Notes: generated from the letters alone by a model not told the origin. 64,000 nucleotides of DNA from Delphinapterus leucas (GCF_002288925.2 NW_022098043.1:4187109-4251108), one strand, 5' to 3'; counted from the stretch's first letter, positions 31,379 through 41,968 are shown. Translations and numbers: made by a program.

Positions 31379-31925
31379 AGCCATCAGCACTTGTCAGCAT
31401 CGCTAGGATTCAAGGTGCCCGGACCCAAAGCCAGAGGCTTTCACCAAGGACAGAGACCCTGTGGAGGACAGCTGTGTGTGGAGTGGAAAGGCCTGGGGCG
31501 CGTTTCTCGTGGTGGAATCTGAGGTGTTTTTGTTCTTCAGCACCTACTGTGCACCTTGCCCTCCTGCACTTGGTTTCCTGGGAAGGGAGTAAACTGAGGC
31601 ACAGCCCAGCCCGGGCATGCTTAGAATGTTTGTGTGTGTGCGCGTGTGCGTGTGTGCAGGTGCACACATGTGCGTGTCAGGGAGGGACAGGAGGTACCCA
31701 TCTAGGAAGAGAGAAATCCCAGGTTCTTCAGGCCAAGGGCTCAGGCTCTGATGCAAATAGTAGGTGGGGACCTCAAGCTGTTCTGCGGAGAGATGGACAG
31801 GGCGGGAGGTCAGTTAGGGGCCCCAGTGATGGGCTAGGAAAGAGGGGAGGCTTGGGGTCCCAGGAGGAGCAGAGAGTATGTCCAGGGGACGCATGGGAGC
31901 ACGCACTGCTGTCAGCCCCGTCCAG
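31379..31925. other. Non-repetitive stretch with a GT-rich run
   Basis: A GTGTGTGCGCGTGTGCGTGT simple repeat lies at about 31629-31677. A 188-codon frame (31474-32040) crosses it and runs into a MIR, with no domain, so it is not called. Confidence 0.5.
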
Positions 31926-32540
31926 GCCGAGCACTGTCACGCACCTTACAGTCAATGCGTCCGGTCCGCACGGCTGCCCTGCGGAGTCAGCAGCCCATCT
32001 CCACTCCACCTTTGAGGAAACGGAGGCACAGGGAGGCTGAGAAACTTACCCAAGGTCACAAAGCGAGTGTCTTAGTCTGCTCCGGCTGCTCTAACAGATT
32101 TATTTCTCACAGCCCTGGAGGCTGGGAAGTCCAAGATCATGGGGCTGGCGAGGTGAGTTTCATTCTAAGGCCTCTTGTCTTGGCTTGCAGGCCTCCGCCA
32201 TCTTGTGTGTGTTCACACGGCCTCTTCTTTGTGGGTATATGGGGAGGGGGTGGGGAGAGAGAAAGGGAAACAGAGAGAAAGAAAGAGAAAGAGAGGGAGG
32301 AGAGAACGAGCTCTCTGGTGTCTTTCCTCATAAGGACACTAATCCTATAGGACAGTGAGACCTTATGACCTCAATTAACCTTCATTACTTCCTTAGCTGT
32401 CCCCTCTCCAAATACAGCCGTATTAGTGGTTAGGGCTTCAACATATGAATTTTGGGGAGCGGGGGACACAAACATAGGTCCATAACAGCTAGGAAGTGGC
32501 CAAGATTTGAACCCAGACCACCTGTCCAGTCCACAGCCCT
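31926..32540 (-). repeat. MIR SINE split by an LTR
   Basis: Left piece 31926-32067 ends ACCCAAGGTCACAAAGCGAG. The right piece starts GCTAGGAAGTGGCC at 32488 and continues GATTTGAACCCAGACCAC. Joined in MIR order, they show an LTR inserted at the conserved CACACAGCTAG site. Confidence 0.85.
32068..32487 (-). repeat. MLT1-class LTR (ERVL-MaLR) with 5-bp duplication
   Basis: Reads TGTCTTAGTCTGCTCCGGCT at 32068 and ends GGTCCATAACA at 32487. GCGAG (32063-32067) and GCTAG (32488-32492) are the target-site duplication with one change. It contains an internal AGAGAAAGGGA purine-rich expansion at about 32250-32305. Confidence 0.88.
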
Positions 32541-32939
32541 GGCCCTGAAACACACCTGTCAGAGGGGGAGAGGCTGGGGTTCAGGGTCTGCAGATGAGGT
32601 CTAGCCAGAGACAGGAGCACACAGGGCAGGCAGCAGCAGTTACGGTAGAGGCAGGAGTGGAGGAGGGAACTTCCCGGGAAGGTCAGGGATGGACGCAGAG
32701 TGGGGGAAGCTGGTCTGGGCAGGGTGAGGGGCTCATTAGCAGGAGGTCCAGCTGGCCGGCTGCTCCAGACCGTGAACTTGGCAAAGGGCAGCCACCCAAG
32801 GGCAGAGGGCGGCGGGTCCACATAGAAAGGGCTCCCAAGGGGGCCCTGGCCAGATCAATGAGGGCAGCCAGGTCGATGAGAACACAGCAGGCCCTGGGGG
32901 CTTGACCTTGGCTCCCAGACAGGGTAACCACAGCACCGC
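32541..32939. other. GC-rich non-repetitive stretch
   Basis: No gene or repeat recognised. The overlapping frames on both strands (up to 110 codons) have no domain. Confidence 0.45.
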
Positions 32940-33165
32940 CACAGTGTGAGACCGTGTGCTAAGCACTTCCCTGCCATGGGTGCTTACTGAGGAGGCACTC
33001 AGTCAAGTCCATTGCCCTATGCAGCCCTCAAAGCCACCGTGGAAAGCTGCTCCTATAATCCCCATTTGACAGATAAAGAAACTGAGGCTCAGAGAAGTTG
33101 AAAGAATTTGCCCCCTGTGGGGCAGCGATTCAAACCCAGAGAGCCTGACTCCAAATCCCAGGCTC
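32940..33165 (-). repeat. MIR SINE, nearly full length
   Basis: CCGTGTGCTAAGCACTTCCC near 32952, TATAATCCCCATTTGACAGA near 33054, AAAGAAACTGAGGCTCAGAG near 33076, and GCGATTCAAACCCAGAGAGC near 33125. Confidence 0.85.
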
Positions 33166-33592
33166 TTGATAAAGCATTTTTCCAGATTCGTCTCTCCTTG
33201 GTCATGTCCTAGATTCCTCCTTGTCCAGCTAGCTTGGTGGACAGACGGGCAGGTGGTCCTTGTCCCTCTCCTTTGTCTGTCTCTGGTTTGGTTTCCTGAG
33301 TGAACGGCAGGTGGAGGTGGGGGTGAGGAGGGGCAGGAAAGCAGAACTGAGCTCCACAGGGCAGCTGAGCACAGGTTGCTGGGCTGAGACCCAGCGAGGA
33401 AGCCGGGGCGGAGGAGCTGGGGCAACCGTCACTCAGGCATCTGCAACAGCTTCCCATCCCCACGGCCACGTCGATGAGGCCAGCACGCGACAGTGAGGCC
33501 TCTCTCCCAGGCTGCCCCTAAGACTTTGCCCCTTCAAGGCACTGAAACCTGGAGCCCCACGTAGGAGGGGACAGGTACCAGCCCGTGTAGAT
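33166..33592. other. Non-repetitive stretch, nothing recognised
   Basis: GC-rich with a few CpGs. The 140-codon antisense frame ending near 33003 runs into the MIR and has no domain. Confidence 0.45.
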
Positions 33593-34335
33593 TGCTGTGA
33601 ACCTACCATGTGCCAGGCAGAGTGCTAGATGCAAGGGATTCAGTAGCAAGTCGAGCCAGGGCAGTCCCTACTTGCATGGGATTCACAGTCGGACAGGGTA
33701 GTCCCGCATTCACCACCCAATCACACACAACAAGGTGAGATTACAGCTGCGACCAGCACTGTGGAGAGGCCACGAGACTGTACGATGGCGGTGGTGTGTG
33801 GTGGGGGGAGGCTGTGAGTTAACAAAGATGGTCAGGGAGGGTCTTCCTAAGGAAGTGGCCATTGAGCTTTGTTTTCAGAATGAGCAGGTTAAGAAGGAAA
33901 AGGAGGGCTTCCCTGGTGGCGCAGTGGTTGAGAGCCCACCTGCCGATGACCCCAGTCTGGGAGGATCCCACATGCCGCGGAGCGGCTGAGCCCGTGAGCC
34001 ATGGCCGCTGAGCCTGCGCGTCCGGAGCCTGTGCTCCGCAATGGGAGAGGCCACAGCAGTGAGAGGCCCGCGTACCGCAAAAAAAAAAAAAAAAAAAAAA
34101 AAAAGAAGGAAAAGGAAGAGTGTATAGCCTGTGCAAAGGCCCTCTGGTAGGAGGGAACAAGGAGGATACGAGGGCCTGAAAGAAGGTGGATCACCTGAGA
34201 GACAGGAGCACAGAGAAGGGGAGAATTTGCGGGGGAGTTGGCTGGAGATGTGAGTGGGGCCAGAGTACCTGGGGCCTTAAGGGTCACCTGGAAGAGGTAA
34301 GAACACTTCCCTAAGAGTTGTAAAATGTCACTGAA
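33593..34335 (-). repeat. L2 LINE split by a CHR-2 SINE
   Basis: Antisense L2: ACCATGTGCCAGGCAGAGTG near 33605, AGCAAGTCGAGCCAGGGCAG near 33645, TCTTCCTAAGGAAGTGGCCA near 33842, then after the SINE AGCCTGTGCAAAGGCCCTCT near 34126 and CCTTAAGGGTCACCTGG near 34275. Confidence 0.8.
33906..34102 (+). repeat. CHR-2 SINE (cetacean tRNA-derived)
   Basis: Starts GGGCTTCCCTGGTGGCGCAG and ends in a 20-plus A tail. The body has the ATGCCGCGGAGCGGCTG and GCCTGCGCGTCCGGAGCCTG signatures, with a small gap after the GATGACCC part. Target-site duplication: 33891-33905 and 34103-34117, AAGAAGGAAAAGG plus two bases, one mismatch. Confidence 0.95.
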
Positions 34336-34684
34336 GGGCGTGACCATCATACCACTATTTTGTGGATTCTGGAATTCACATCTCGGAAGTTGAGATGCAT
34401 TTTATAATCCACAGTTTGTCTTCGTTTAACTGGCAATGCTTTTCTTCGAGGGACATAAAACCATGGTGTGTCTTACGGTCCATTGAAGATGTCATCCACC
34501 CAGGGGAATGCACAAGAAAAGACGAGAAAGACGGCACCCCTGTTGAAGAGCTAAGGAGCCTGGAGTTCCACCCGCTCAGGCCCCTCAACCCTGAGGGAAC
34601 CCTGGGTCCCTCTGCCGCTCCCACGACTCCAGAGCACACAGCTGTGTTGGAAAGTAAGGGTCTTGAGCTTGGAAACTTTTTTAC
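34336..34684. other. Unrecognised, possible old DNA-transposon piece
   Basis: TTTTATAATCCACAGTTTGT near 34400 and AACCATGGTGTGTCTTACGG near 34461 resemble ends of old mammalian DNA transposons. The family is not identified. Confidence 0.3.
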
Positions 34685-34805
34685 AATGCATGTGCTCAGG
34701 CCCCACCCCAGAAATGCCCTGCCCCAGACATGCCAAATCAGAGTCTCCAGAGTGACTCAGGAACCCATATTTCTCCGAGCCAGCTTGGTTGCTGCCAGTC
34801 TGTTT
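34685..34805 (+). repeat. MER5-like DNA transposon fragment (hAT)
   Basis: GCTCAGGCCCCACCCCAGAA near 34694 and CCAAATCAGAGTCTCCAGAG near 34734 are MER5-type blocks in a diverged context. Orientation is uncertain. Confidence 0.45.
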
Positions 34806-35734
34806 ACTCTCCAAGGCCCTGACTACCCCAGATTCCGTTTCTGGAACATGAGTTTAACATGCACAGGACATTATACACTTTAAAGAACACCCCAGGCCCT
34901 GCACGTAGTAGGCTGGTTGCTGGAACTGAAGATATGGCACAAAAATGGCCTGAGGTCGTTTCCCCAAGACCCTTGGAAACGGAGGTCCCAGAGGTTCCCA
35001 CGGCTGCCCTCCTCCCACTGCTTTTTTCCTGCCAATCTTTTTCCTGCAAAGTTTTCTGGGGGCAAAGGAAAGGTCCCCTTGTCCCCCACCTCGGCCCGGT
35101 CTTCATCTCCTTCTCTCCCGCTATTACAAACACTCTTTGTTTTTAGGTCCGTTGCTATTGGCTGGGTTGTGGCTAACAGGGGTCACAGAGGTCACACAGC
35201 AATGAGGATCAATAGTGGACCCAATTTTCCTGCTTCGGTTTTAGAGCGTTTTAGCTTTGCAGCAGTTTGACGCAATTGGACAGAAAAGCAGCTGAACAGC
35301 TACCCGGACCCCAGAGACCGTGCCTGGGAGCAGCCCCCTTGTCATGTTGGCCTCTAAGGCCTCGCCAGGGCTATCCAGAAGGGCTGTGGTCCCCCCTCCC
35401 ACTCCAGGTGACCACATTGCTGGAGGAAGGATGGTGAGGGGCAGCTGGGCAAGGGAATGCCAGGGGAGGGACACAGAAGCTGCTTCTGCCGCCCCCAAAT
35501 CAGGGCTGTTGTCACCGTGGGCGATGCAGCTCTGTAACATGCTTGCGAAATGCGGACCAAGGAGCTCGCCTGTTTATCTGTAGACCCCGGAGGCTTGCTG
35601 AGTCCCCTCCGGCTGAGGAGGCGGGGTTGTGGGTGTGTGTGCTATGGGAAATGCCGCCTTACGAACTGACCATCCCCCGCCGCCAAATCATCCCCGGCTG
35701 CTCAGACTTCAGACCTCAAAAGGAGGACACAGAG
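34806..35734. other. Non-repetitive stretch
   Basis: About 930 bases without a recognised repeat. It includes a CCAAT-type GCTATTGGCTGGG near 35155 and CpG-bearing AGAGCGTTTTAGC near 35244. Several overlapping frames of about 100 codons, none with a domain. Confidence 0.45.
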
Positions 35735-36429
35735 ACAACATATATGGAAGGTTTTCATTTCAGCAATAGCAAAGGCTTGGAACTAACTGAAGTGCCCATC
35801 AGAGTGGGAGTAGTGGGTATGACACGGTATGTCCGTACAATGGAGTAATATTCAGCAGTTGAACAGGATCAAGTAACATCAAAATATATGAATCTGGAGA
35901 AACCTGCAAGACACACTGCTAAATAGAAAAGCTAATCAGAGGGCAGCTGGAGCAGCATGGTCCTGACGTGTAAGGAAGTGCTTGTGTATGTCCGACAGGG
36001 CAGACACCTCCTACACAGCAGAGGCTCCATAATCTTAGGGAGAGGATGCCAAAGGCACAGCATATTTGGGGGCTTTTACCTCTGAATTTATGTACTTAAG
36101 AAAAAAGCTGTGGCATATGGATGCTTTTGCTTTTCTGTTTTGTCTTGTTTTCAGCATAAAATCTGCAGTGGCTAATCATGATGGTGACAGATCTGTAGAC
36201 ACAAATATGGAAAGATAGCCACGCAACTTCAAAAAAGGCAAGTCAGGGCTTCCCTGGTGGCGCAGTGGTTGAGAGTCCGCCTGCCGATGCGGGGGACACG
36301 GGTCCGTGCCCCGGTCCGCGAAGATCCCACATGCCGCGGAGCGGCTGGGCCCGTGAGCCACGGCCGCTGAGCCTGCGCGTCCGGAGCCTGTGCCCCGCAG
36401 CGGGAGAGACAGAAACGGGGAGGGGCCCA

Positions 36430-36467
<38 letters not shown>

Positions 36468-36605
36468 AGTCAGAGAAAACTATGTATGGTATGTGAAGAG
36501 CTAAATAATATCTACATAGATTTTATAAATGCACAAAAAAGGGTCCGTAGAGTAGATGCCGAGCTGTTCATAGGGGTAACCTCCAAGGAGGAGCAAAAGG
36601 ACTTG
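35735..36605 (+). repeat. Old L1M 3' UTR split by a CHR-2 SINE
   Basis: Sense L1M: CCGTACAATGGAGTAATATT near 35832, AACAGGATCAAGTAACATCA near 35862, GAAACCTGCAAGACACACTG near 35899, and after the SINE AGGGGTAACCTCCAAGGAGG near 36573. Confidence 0.65.
36247..36457 (+). repeat. CHR-2 SINE (cetacean tRNA-derived)
   Basis: Complete copy with an A tail of more than 30. Target-site duplication AAAAAAGGCAAGTCAG at 36231-36246 and again at 36458-36473, identical. Inserted inside the old L1M. The long antisense frames here come from the SINE. Confidence 0.97.
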
Positions 36606-37627
36606 TAGGGAGGGTATGAAGGGGGCTGTTACTCTTACCTCCCAAGGCTTGGGGTGCCTTCACAACATAGGGACCTTGAGAGTGGGTGGTTAGTGGCAAA
36701 TGAAAACAGCAAGGGCAGCAAGGAGGGGTGTGGGTGCCCATGGACCTCGGTGATGGTCATGGTCATGGGGGGAGGGGTGCTTGTGGCTGACTATTCATAT
36801 TTGAACTTCACATCTTGGGTCCTTCTGCCATCCTTCCTGCTGCCTCCATGTCTCAGGGGCCAGGAAAGGAAGGGTGTGGGAGACTATGTGTAGGTGGGGG
36901 TTTCTCCAGAGGGCTGGTCCTGCCTATCCCTGGGGTTTCTGGGTAACTAGGGGACCCCCAAGGGGCTTACCTACCCCCAGTTCCTCCTCCTCCTCTCCCA
37001 GCCTCTTCTGGTGACCAGGGGCTGATGCCAGGGCAGGTAGATGTGGCCTTGGACACTGGCTCCTGCCCCAGGACTGACCACAGCAGCCACGTGCAGCCCA
37101 AGGCCTCCACAGTGCTGACCTTTCCAGAGACCTGATGAGGCATTAATGGGCACAGAGAGGTTGGGCCTGGCCCTTGGCCAATCCATTCACTCCCAAGTCC
37201 CTAGGGCTTTCTGACTGCCCCTAAACCCACTGAATAAATGAATCATAGGAATGAGATGAGTAATAGATCTGCTGGTGGCCTGGGAATTGGAAGCAAACAG
37301 AATCCCGAGGGCACCTTGGGATGGACAGCCCAGCTCTGGATGGCAGGGTGGAAGCTGGGGATGTGAGGGTGAAGAGGGGACCCAGATAGGGCTCCTCTAG
37401 GAGTGGGGAGCCCTGGTCTGAGCAGGGCAAGGGCAGGAAGGAAGGTCTTGCAGGGCTGGGTGGAGGGGTGACAGCACTCCCCCCACACACACATACACTC
37501 TGGCCGTGTGTGCAGCCCAGTGCTGCCATGCTGCTCAGGACAGGTCTCCAGAGGTAGGATGAGATGCGTCCAGGGAGAAATCAGAGGGAGGCAGCAGGGG
37601 GCGGGGGGCACTTGGCTCTGCCTGGAG
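36606..37627. other. Non-repetitive stretch, nothing recognised
   Basis: About 1 kb of moderate-GC unique DNA. Frames of 79-122 codons on both strands have no domain. A short CACACACATACAC run lies near 37485. Confidence 0.45.
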
Positions 37628-37822
37628 GGGCCAATGTCTTGTAGTAAGTGGGTTCTAATCCTGGCCCCTCCACTTTCTAGCTGGATGATGTTGGGTAAGT
37701 TACTTAACTTTTCTGAGCCTCAGTTTCCATCATCTGTAAAATGGGGTTAATAGCAGCACCTCTCATAGGCTTGTTTGGGGTTAAAATGCATTTAAAGTGC
37801 TTGGTGCAGCAGTGATATCTAC
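37628..37822 (+). repeat. MIR SINE, nearly full length
   Basis: GGGTTCTAATCCTGGCCCCT near 37650, GGGTAAGTTACTTAACTTTT near 37692, CAGTTTCCATCATCTGTAAA near 37721, and GTTAAAATGCATTTAAAGTG near 37780. Confidence 0.9.
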
Positions 37823-38654
37823 TGAGGGTTGGAGCCTCTCCCACCCCAACTCCCTAACCATGTTAGTATTATGGGTTCAGTGTCTCAGATGACCACACAG
37901 AGGGCTAGGCTGGGGCGACAGGGTTTCATGCTGAGCGGGGACTGGATGGGGACTTTGAAAGTGTCCTCTAAAGAGCTGGTGCTCTGGAAATACTGCCTTC
38001 CCAGGAAGCTGCGCTGCTGTGGGTTTGGGTCTGGGCCCCGCCGGCCTCACCCTGGACGAGGTTCGGTGATGTGTGCAGTAGTGGGACTGCAGGAAGTAGC
38101 TGGATGGGGGTCGGGATGAGGGCCAGCCTTGCTCAGGGGCCAAGGCTGTGAAGTCGAAGCTCCCGCTCCAGCCCTGGAGTCAGCGGGCTCTACAGCCCCT
38201 TCCCCAAAGAAGGTGCTGGGGTCAAGCCTTTGCCAAGATGCGGCTGCTCTGAGGGATACCCAAACTGGGCAAGGTTTTCTATAAACACCCCCCCTGATAC
38301 CATGGGAGGTGGGTGGGCAGATCGGAGCCGAGCTGTGGCTGCTGCAGCAGAGGTGGGCTGAGAGTGGGAGCCAGCATTCTCCAGAAAGCATCCTGGATTG
38401 CCCCTCTGGTGTCAGTTGTGAAAAACAGGAAGTAGAAAAAAAGTAACCCCACATTGATTTCCAGGTAAAGAAAGGGGCTTGGGCAGGGCAAAGTCTTTGC
38501 TGAGGTTGGCCTAAGGAGAAAATAACTTCTTCCTAAAACTGGGAACTGGCCTCCTTCAGGGAGCCTGTAGGTCAGGCTGATCACTTTCCCAAGCCTTCTG
38601 AAATGAGCTTCATGGTGAAACTGACCTCCCCAAAGAGAAAGCTCTTAGGAACAT
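37823..38654. other. Non-repetitive stretch, nothing recognised
   Basis: About 830 bases without a recognised repeat. Overlapping frames (up to 135 codons on the minus strand) have no domain. Confidence 0.45.
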
Positions 38655-38750
38655 CTTAGCCTCACTCTCCTCATCTGCAGAATGGGCTGCCATGAGACAG
38701 TACACATAAAGCACGCATCACAGGGCCCAGCTCTCAGCACCACAGAGCCC
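38655..38750 (+). repeat. MIR SINE 3' fragment
   Basis: CTCACTCTCCTCATCTGCAG near 38662, then AATGGGCTGCC and ACATAAAGCACGCATCACAG near 38705. Confidence 0.6.
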
Positions 38751-38804
38751 CGATCCTTTTCTCTTAGAACAGCGCTTGAGGCAGAGGGGCCTGGGCTTGC
38801 CGCC

Positions 38805-38905
38805 ACTCCCATTCCCTCCATTTTACAAAAGGAAAGGAGGCACAGAGAGAAGTGGCCTGGCAAAGATCACCCAGCAAGGCATTGGTACAGCTGAGACTGG
38901 TCATG
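38805..38905 (-). repeat. MIR SINE fragment
   Basis: CTCCATTTTACAAAAGGAAA near 38816, GGCACAGAGAGAAGTGGCCT near 38840, then AAGATCACCCAGCAAGGC. Confidence 0.75.
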
Positions 38906-39309
38906 GGACCCCTGCCCTCTGCCTGCCCCCATCCCTGACCCGTCTCTACCCTCACCCCTGGGGGCGAGGGCTGGTGTCAGCAGAGCAAAGCCTGCTCTGG
39001 ACCCACAGCAGTGGCCCTGGGGTACCTGGGAACCCAGCTCACACTCTCCCCCCACTGTCGCCTCCACCGGCTCCCAGTCCCGGCTGGACCTGTGGTCGAG
39101 ACCCCAAAGCCACAATCAGCTGGGCATATTGATTGGGGACAGTGCCTGAGCCCCCTGGGCGGGCAGGGCTCTGAGATGGGGTGGGAGGGGCTGGGCCGGC
39201 CCTCTGGGAAAGCAGTCAGTCTCCGCTGAGCCCTGCTGTTGGGTGCACAGGGGCCTGGGGCTTTGGAAGGACAAGAGGAAGCAACGGGCCAGGGGCCCTG
39301 TGCTGGTGG
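38906..39309. other. GC-rich non-repetitive stretch
   Basis: No repeat or gene recognised. Frames of about 70-118 codons overlap without domains. Confidence 0.45.
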
Positions 39310-39540
39310 TTAACAGTGACAATGGCCAACACTCATCAGGCCCACACACTGCTCTCCACATTTTGCCCGGGTTCCCTTATTGAATCCCCACAATTCTTGG
39401 ACTAGGTAATACCATCCTCCCTTCTTTACAGGTGAAGAAACTGAGGCATGGATTGAGGTCCCTGCCCAAGGACACACAGAGAAGCAAGAGCAGAGCCAGG
39501 ATTTGAACCCAGGCTGCCAGTCTCCAGAGCCTGAGCTATT
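39310..39540 (-). repeat. MIR SINE, nearly full length
   Basis: TTGAATCCCCACAATTCTTG near 39380, TTTACAGGTGAAGAAACTGA near 39424, TGCCCAAGGACACACAGAGA near 39463, and GGATTTGAACCCAGGCTGCC near 39499. Confidence 0.9.
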
Positions 39541-39636
39541 CGTGCCTACTGTAACGGGGAAATGAGGGCCCACTAGAGGCTTGTGTGTGGTGAGCAGGGG
39601 CAGCTTCTTGACCAGAGAGAATCAGAAGCCACCAGA

Positions 39637-39835
39637 ATGGCGCAGTGGTTGAGAGTCTGCCTGCCGATGCAGGGTACACGGGTTCATGCCCCGGTCCTGG
39701 AGGATCCCACATGCCGCGGAGCGGCTGGGCCCGTGAGCCATGGCCGCTGAGCCTGCACGTCTGGAGCCTGTGCTCTGCAATGGGAGAGGCCACAGCGGTG
39801 AGAGGCCCGTGTACCGCAAAAAAAAAAAAAAAAAG
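39637..39835 (+). repeat. CHR-2 SINE, 5'-truncated by about 14 bases
   Basis: Begins ATGGCGCAGTGGTTGAG, lacking the usual GGGCTTCCCTGGT start. The body and A tail are otherwise complete. Target-site duplication AGAAGCCACCAGA at 39624-39636 and 39836-39848, 13 of 13 identical, so the truncation happened at insertion. Confidence 0.96.
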
Positions 39836-39848
39836 AGAAGCCACCAGA

Positions 39849-40089
39849 AGCCACCCGAGACCGTTGTGGATTAGTGCCCACCAAAGGCCTGCCTCTCTGA
39901 AGGTGGTGACCTGAGCTGAGCCCCCAGGGACCCCATGCCGGGCAGTCCCTGTGATGGTTGAATAGCTGGGCTTTGGGGCCAAATTGTGTGGGGCTGGGCT
40001 GTGCTTCTGCCCCTCTGCTGAGTGAGCTGGGCTGTATGCCCCACCCTCCATTTGCTTAGAAACAAAATGAGAAGAACACAAACGCTTAT
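39849..40089. other. Short unique stretch, possible MIR trace
   Basis: GGTTGAATAGCTGGGCTTTG near 39956 may be a decayed sense MIR. Nothing else recognised. Confidence 0.35.
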
Positions 40090-40240
40090 GTGTATGGAGC
40101 GTGTGCTACGTGCCAGGAACTGCTGGAGTTGAGCACAGACTAAAATCCCTGCCCTCGAGGAAACCGAGACAAAGCAGCAGGGAAGAGCTTTGCTAAGGGG
40201 ACTCGACTGCTTGATGAAACATCCGGGATACAAATCCAGG
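40090..40240 (-). repeat. L2 or MIR fragment
   Basis: GTGCTACGTGCCAGGAACTG near 40104 and AAAATCCCTGCCCTCGAGGA near 40142 fit an antisense L2 3' end. The ATACAAATCCAGGTGTCCTG block near 40229 fits antisense MIR. The family is unclear. Confidence 0.5.
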
Positions 40241-40394
40241 TGTCCTGATCACTTTTCTGTTCTAGAAAGGTGAGGGCAGGATATGACTTCCCCAGCAGTT
40301 TAGGGGCCAAAACTCCAGTAGACCTGTCCAGGGGGCTCTGCTGGCCCCTCTGACTGATGGCGGTCACACCCCACCCTAGGCCTGTTAGATCTAA

Positions 40395-40612
40395 CTCTTC
40401 CCTCCTTCATTTCCCCATCCCTCCCTCCCCTTCCCTACCTCTGCTCCCTCCTCTCTTCCCTCTTCCCTTCTCCCTCTCCCCTCTTTCTTCTCTTTCTTTT
40501 TCTTCCTCCCTCCCTCCCTCTTTCCTTCTTTCTTTCTTATTCTTTCTTTCTTTCTCCCTTTCTTCCTTCCTTCCTTTCTTTCTCTCTCTCTCTTTCTTTC
40601 TCTCTACAGTTG
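40395..40612 (+). repeat. Long CT-rich microsatellite
   Basis: CCCTCC, TTCC and TTTC units with almost no purines. Frames through it (40357-40749) are low-complexity artefacts. It abuts the tail side of the antisense L1M at 40613. Confidence 0.95.
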
Positions 40613-40910
40613 TGAACCATCATCACAAACAAGATATGGAATATTTCCATCACCCCACAAAGTTACCTCCCACCCTTTGCTATCAATCAAATCCCTCCTC
40701 CCCTCCCCCCCCCCACTGGCAATCATTGATCTGCTTTCTGTCACTCTAACTTTGTCCTTTCTGGAATCTCATATATGTTGAATCACACTATGTACTCTTT
40801 TGCGCCTGCTTTTTACTTAGCAATACTTCTTTAGGTCTATAATTCATTTTGAGGTTATTTTTATATATGGTGTGAAGTCAGGTTTGAAGTTTTTATGTTT
40901 GTCTTCTTGT
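40613..40910 (-). repeat. L1M 3' UTR fragment
   Basis: GTGAACCATCATCACAAACA near 40612, ATTTCCATCACCCCACAAAG near 40643, TGATCTGCTTTCTGTCACTC near 40727, and TATATATGGTGTGAAGTCAG near 40862. It contains a C-rich run at 40698-40716. Confidence 0.7.
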
Positions 40911-40914
40911 TGTT

Positions 40915-41175
40915 TCGCATGTGGAGGGCAGAACTGCAAACCATAGAAGGTTTTTCCCAGGCCCTGACACCTAGTGGAGTTTGCCTCATTGGATTTCAAA
41001 ATTGCTAGAGACTGGTGATTCTTTATTCCCTTCCATTTTCTCCCGTTTTGAATGGGAACGTCTATAACCTGAATCTTATGCCTGTACCACCTTTGTATTT
41101 TGGAAGCAGAGGATTTCTTTTCTAGTTTTACAGATGGAGAGAATTTTGCCCCAGGAGGGATCCTGTCCAGGGTCT
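40915..41175 (+). repeat. MaLR internal sequence, 3' end
   Basis: GGATTTCAAAATTGCTAGAG near 40991, TTTTCTCCCGTTTTGAATGG near 41036, GAATCTTATGCCTGTACCAC near 41072 and CTTTTCTAGTTTTACAGATG near 41117 resemble the last part of MaLR internal sequence. The same-strand LTR follows directly. No retroviral gene is readable. The 112-codon antisense frame at 40844-41182 is not a known protein. Confidence 0.5.
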
Positions 41176-41179
41176 CACC

Positions 41180-41567
41180 CATACCTGAGACTCTGCAGAT
41201 ATGATTAGGGATCTCGAGGTGGGGAGATTATTCCAGATTATCCTTACAAGAGGGACACAGGAGGAGTCAAATTAGAGGAAAAGGTGATGTGATGACAGAA
41301 GCAGAAATTGGAGTGATGCACCTTGAAGATGGAGAAAGGGGCCACAAGCCAAGGAATACAGGTGGTCATTAGAACTTGAAAAATGCAAGAATCGGATTCT
41401 CCCTCAGAGCCTCCAAAACAGAATGCAGTCCTGTTGACACCTTGCCTTTAGCCCAGTGAAACTGATTTCAGACTTCTGACCTCCAGGACTGTAAGAGAAG
41501 AAATCTGTGTTGTTTAAGACATTACATTTGTGGTAATTTGTTACATCAGCAATAGGAAACTAATGCA
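41180..41567 (+). repeat. MLT1-class LTR (ERVL-MaLR), 3' LTR
   Basis: GAGATTATTCCAGATTATCC near 41225, GGAGTGATGCACCTTGAAGA near 41310, TTTAGCCCAGTGAAACTGAT near 41447, and GTGGTAATTTGTTACATCAG near 41530. It ends near CTAATGCA. Same family as 5745-6238. Confidence 0.85.
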
Positions 41568-41589
41568 CCAACACAATTTTGAAGAATAA

Positions 41590-41968
41590 AGAAGGACTTG
41601 TTTTTTAAGATACCATGACTTATTATAAAGCTATAGTAATTAAAGAAGGAGGATTAAACAATGGAAGAGGAGCCTATAAATACATCCACTTACAAATGGG
41701 ACTTAGCATATGGCAGAAATCAGCCTTTATGGAGCAAGCTATTTAATAAGGAAATGGTGTTAGGTCAACTAGCTATTCAGATAGAAAAGGTAAAGTGAGA
41801 TCCCTACCCCATGCCAAACAGAAACATAAATTTCAAATGATTTAAAGCCCTAAATATGAAAGAACAAAATTTGAAATTTTTAGAAGAAAATGTTGATTCA
41901 TGACATTAGGTAAAGGTTTTCAAAACAACATACAAAAGCTCAAATCGTAAAATAAAAGATTAATAGTT
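41590..41968 (+). repeat. Old L1M ORF2 C-terminal fragment
   Basis: TATTATAAAGCTATAGTAAT near 41621 and the ATTTAATAAGGAAATGGTGT region near 41741 follow the order of L1 ORF2, but stops are frequent. Not coding. Confidence 0.65.

Noticed and set aside
33889..34350. Recurrent frame with GSGRAGSAAMAHG, also at about 36229, 39622 and 52724
   Set aside because: It is the antisense translation of CHR-2 SINEs, so the recurrence is a repeat effect and not a protein family.
40357..40749. 130-codon frame across a CT tract
   Set aside because: Low-complexity translation crossing into antisense L1M.
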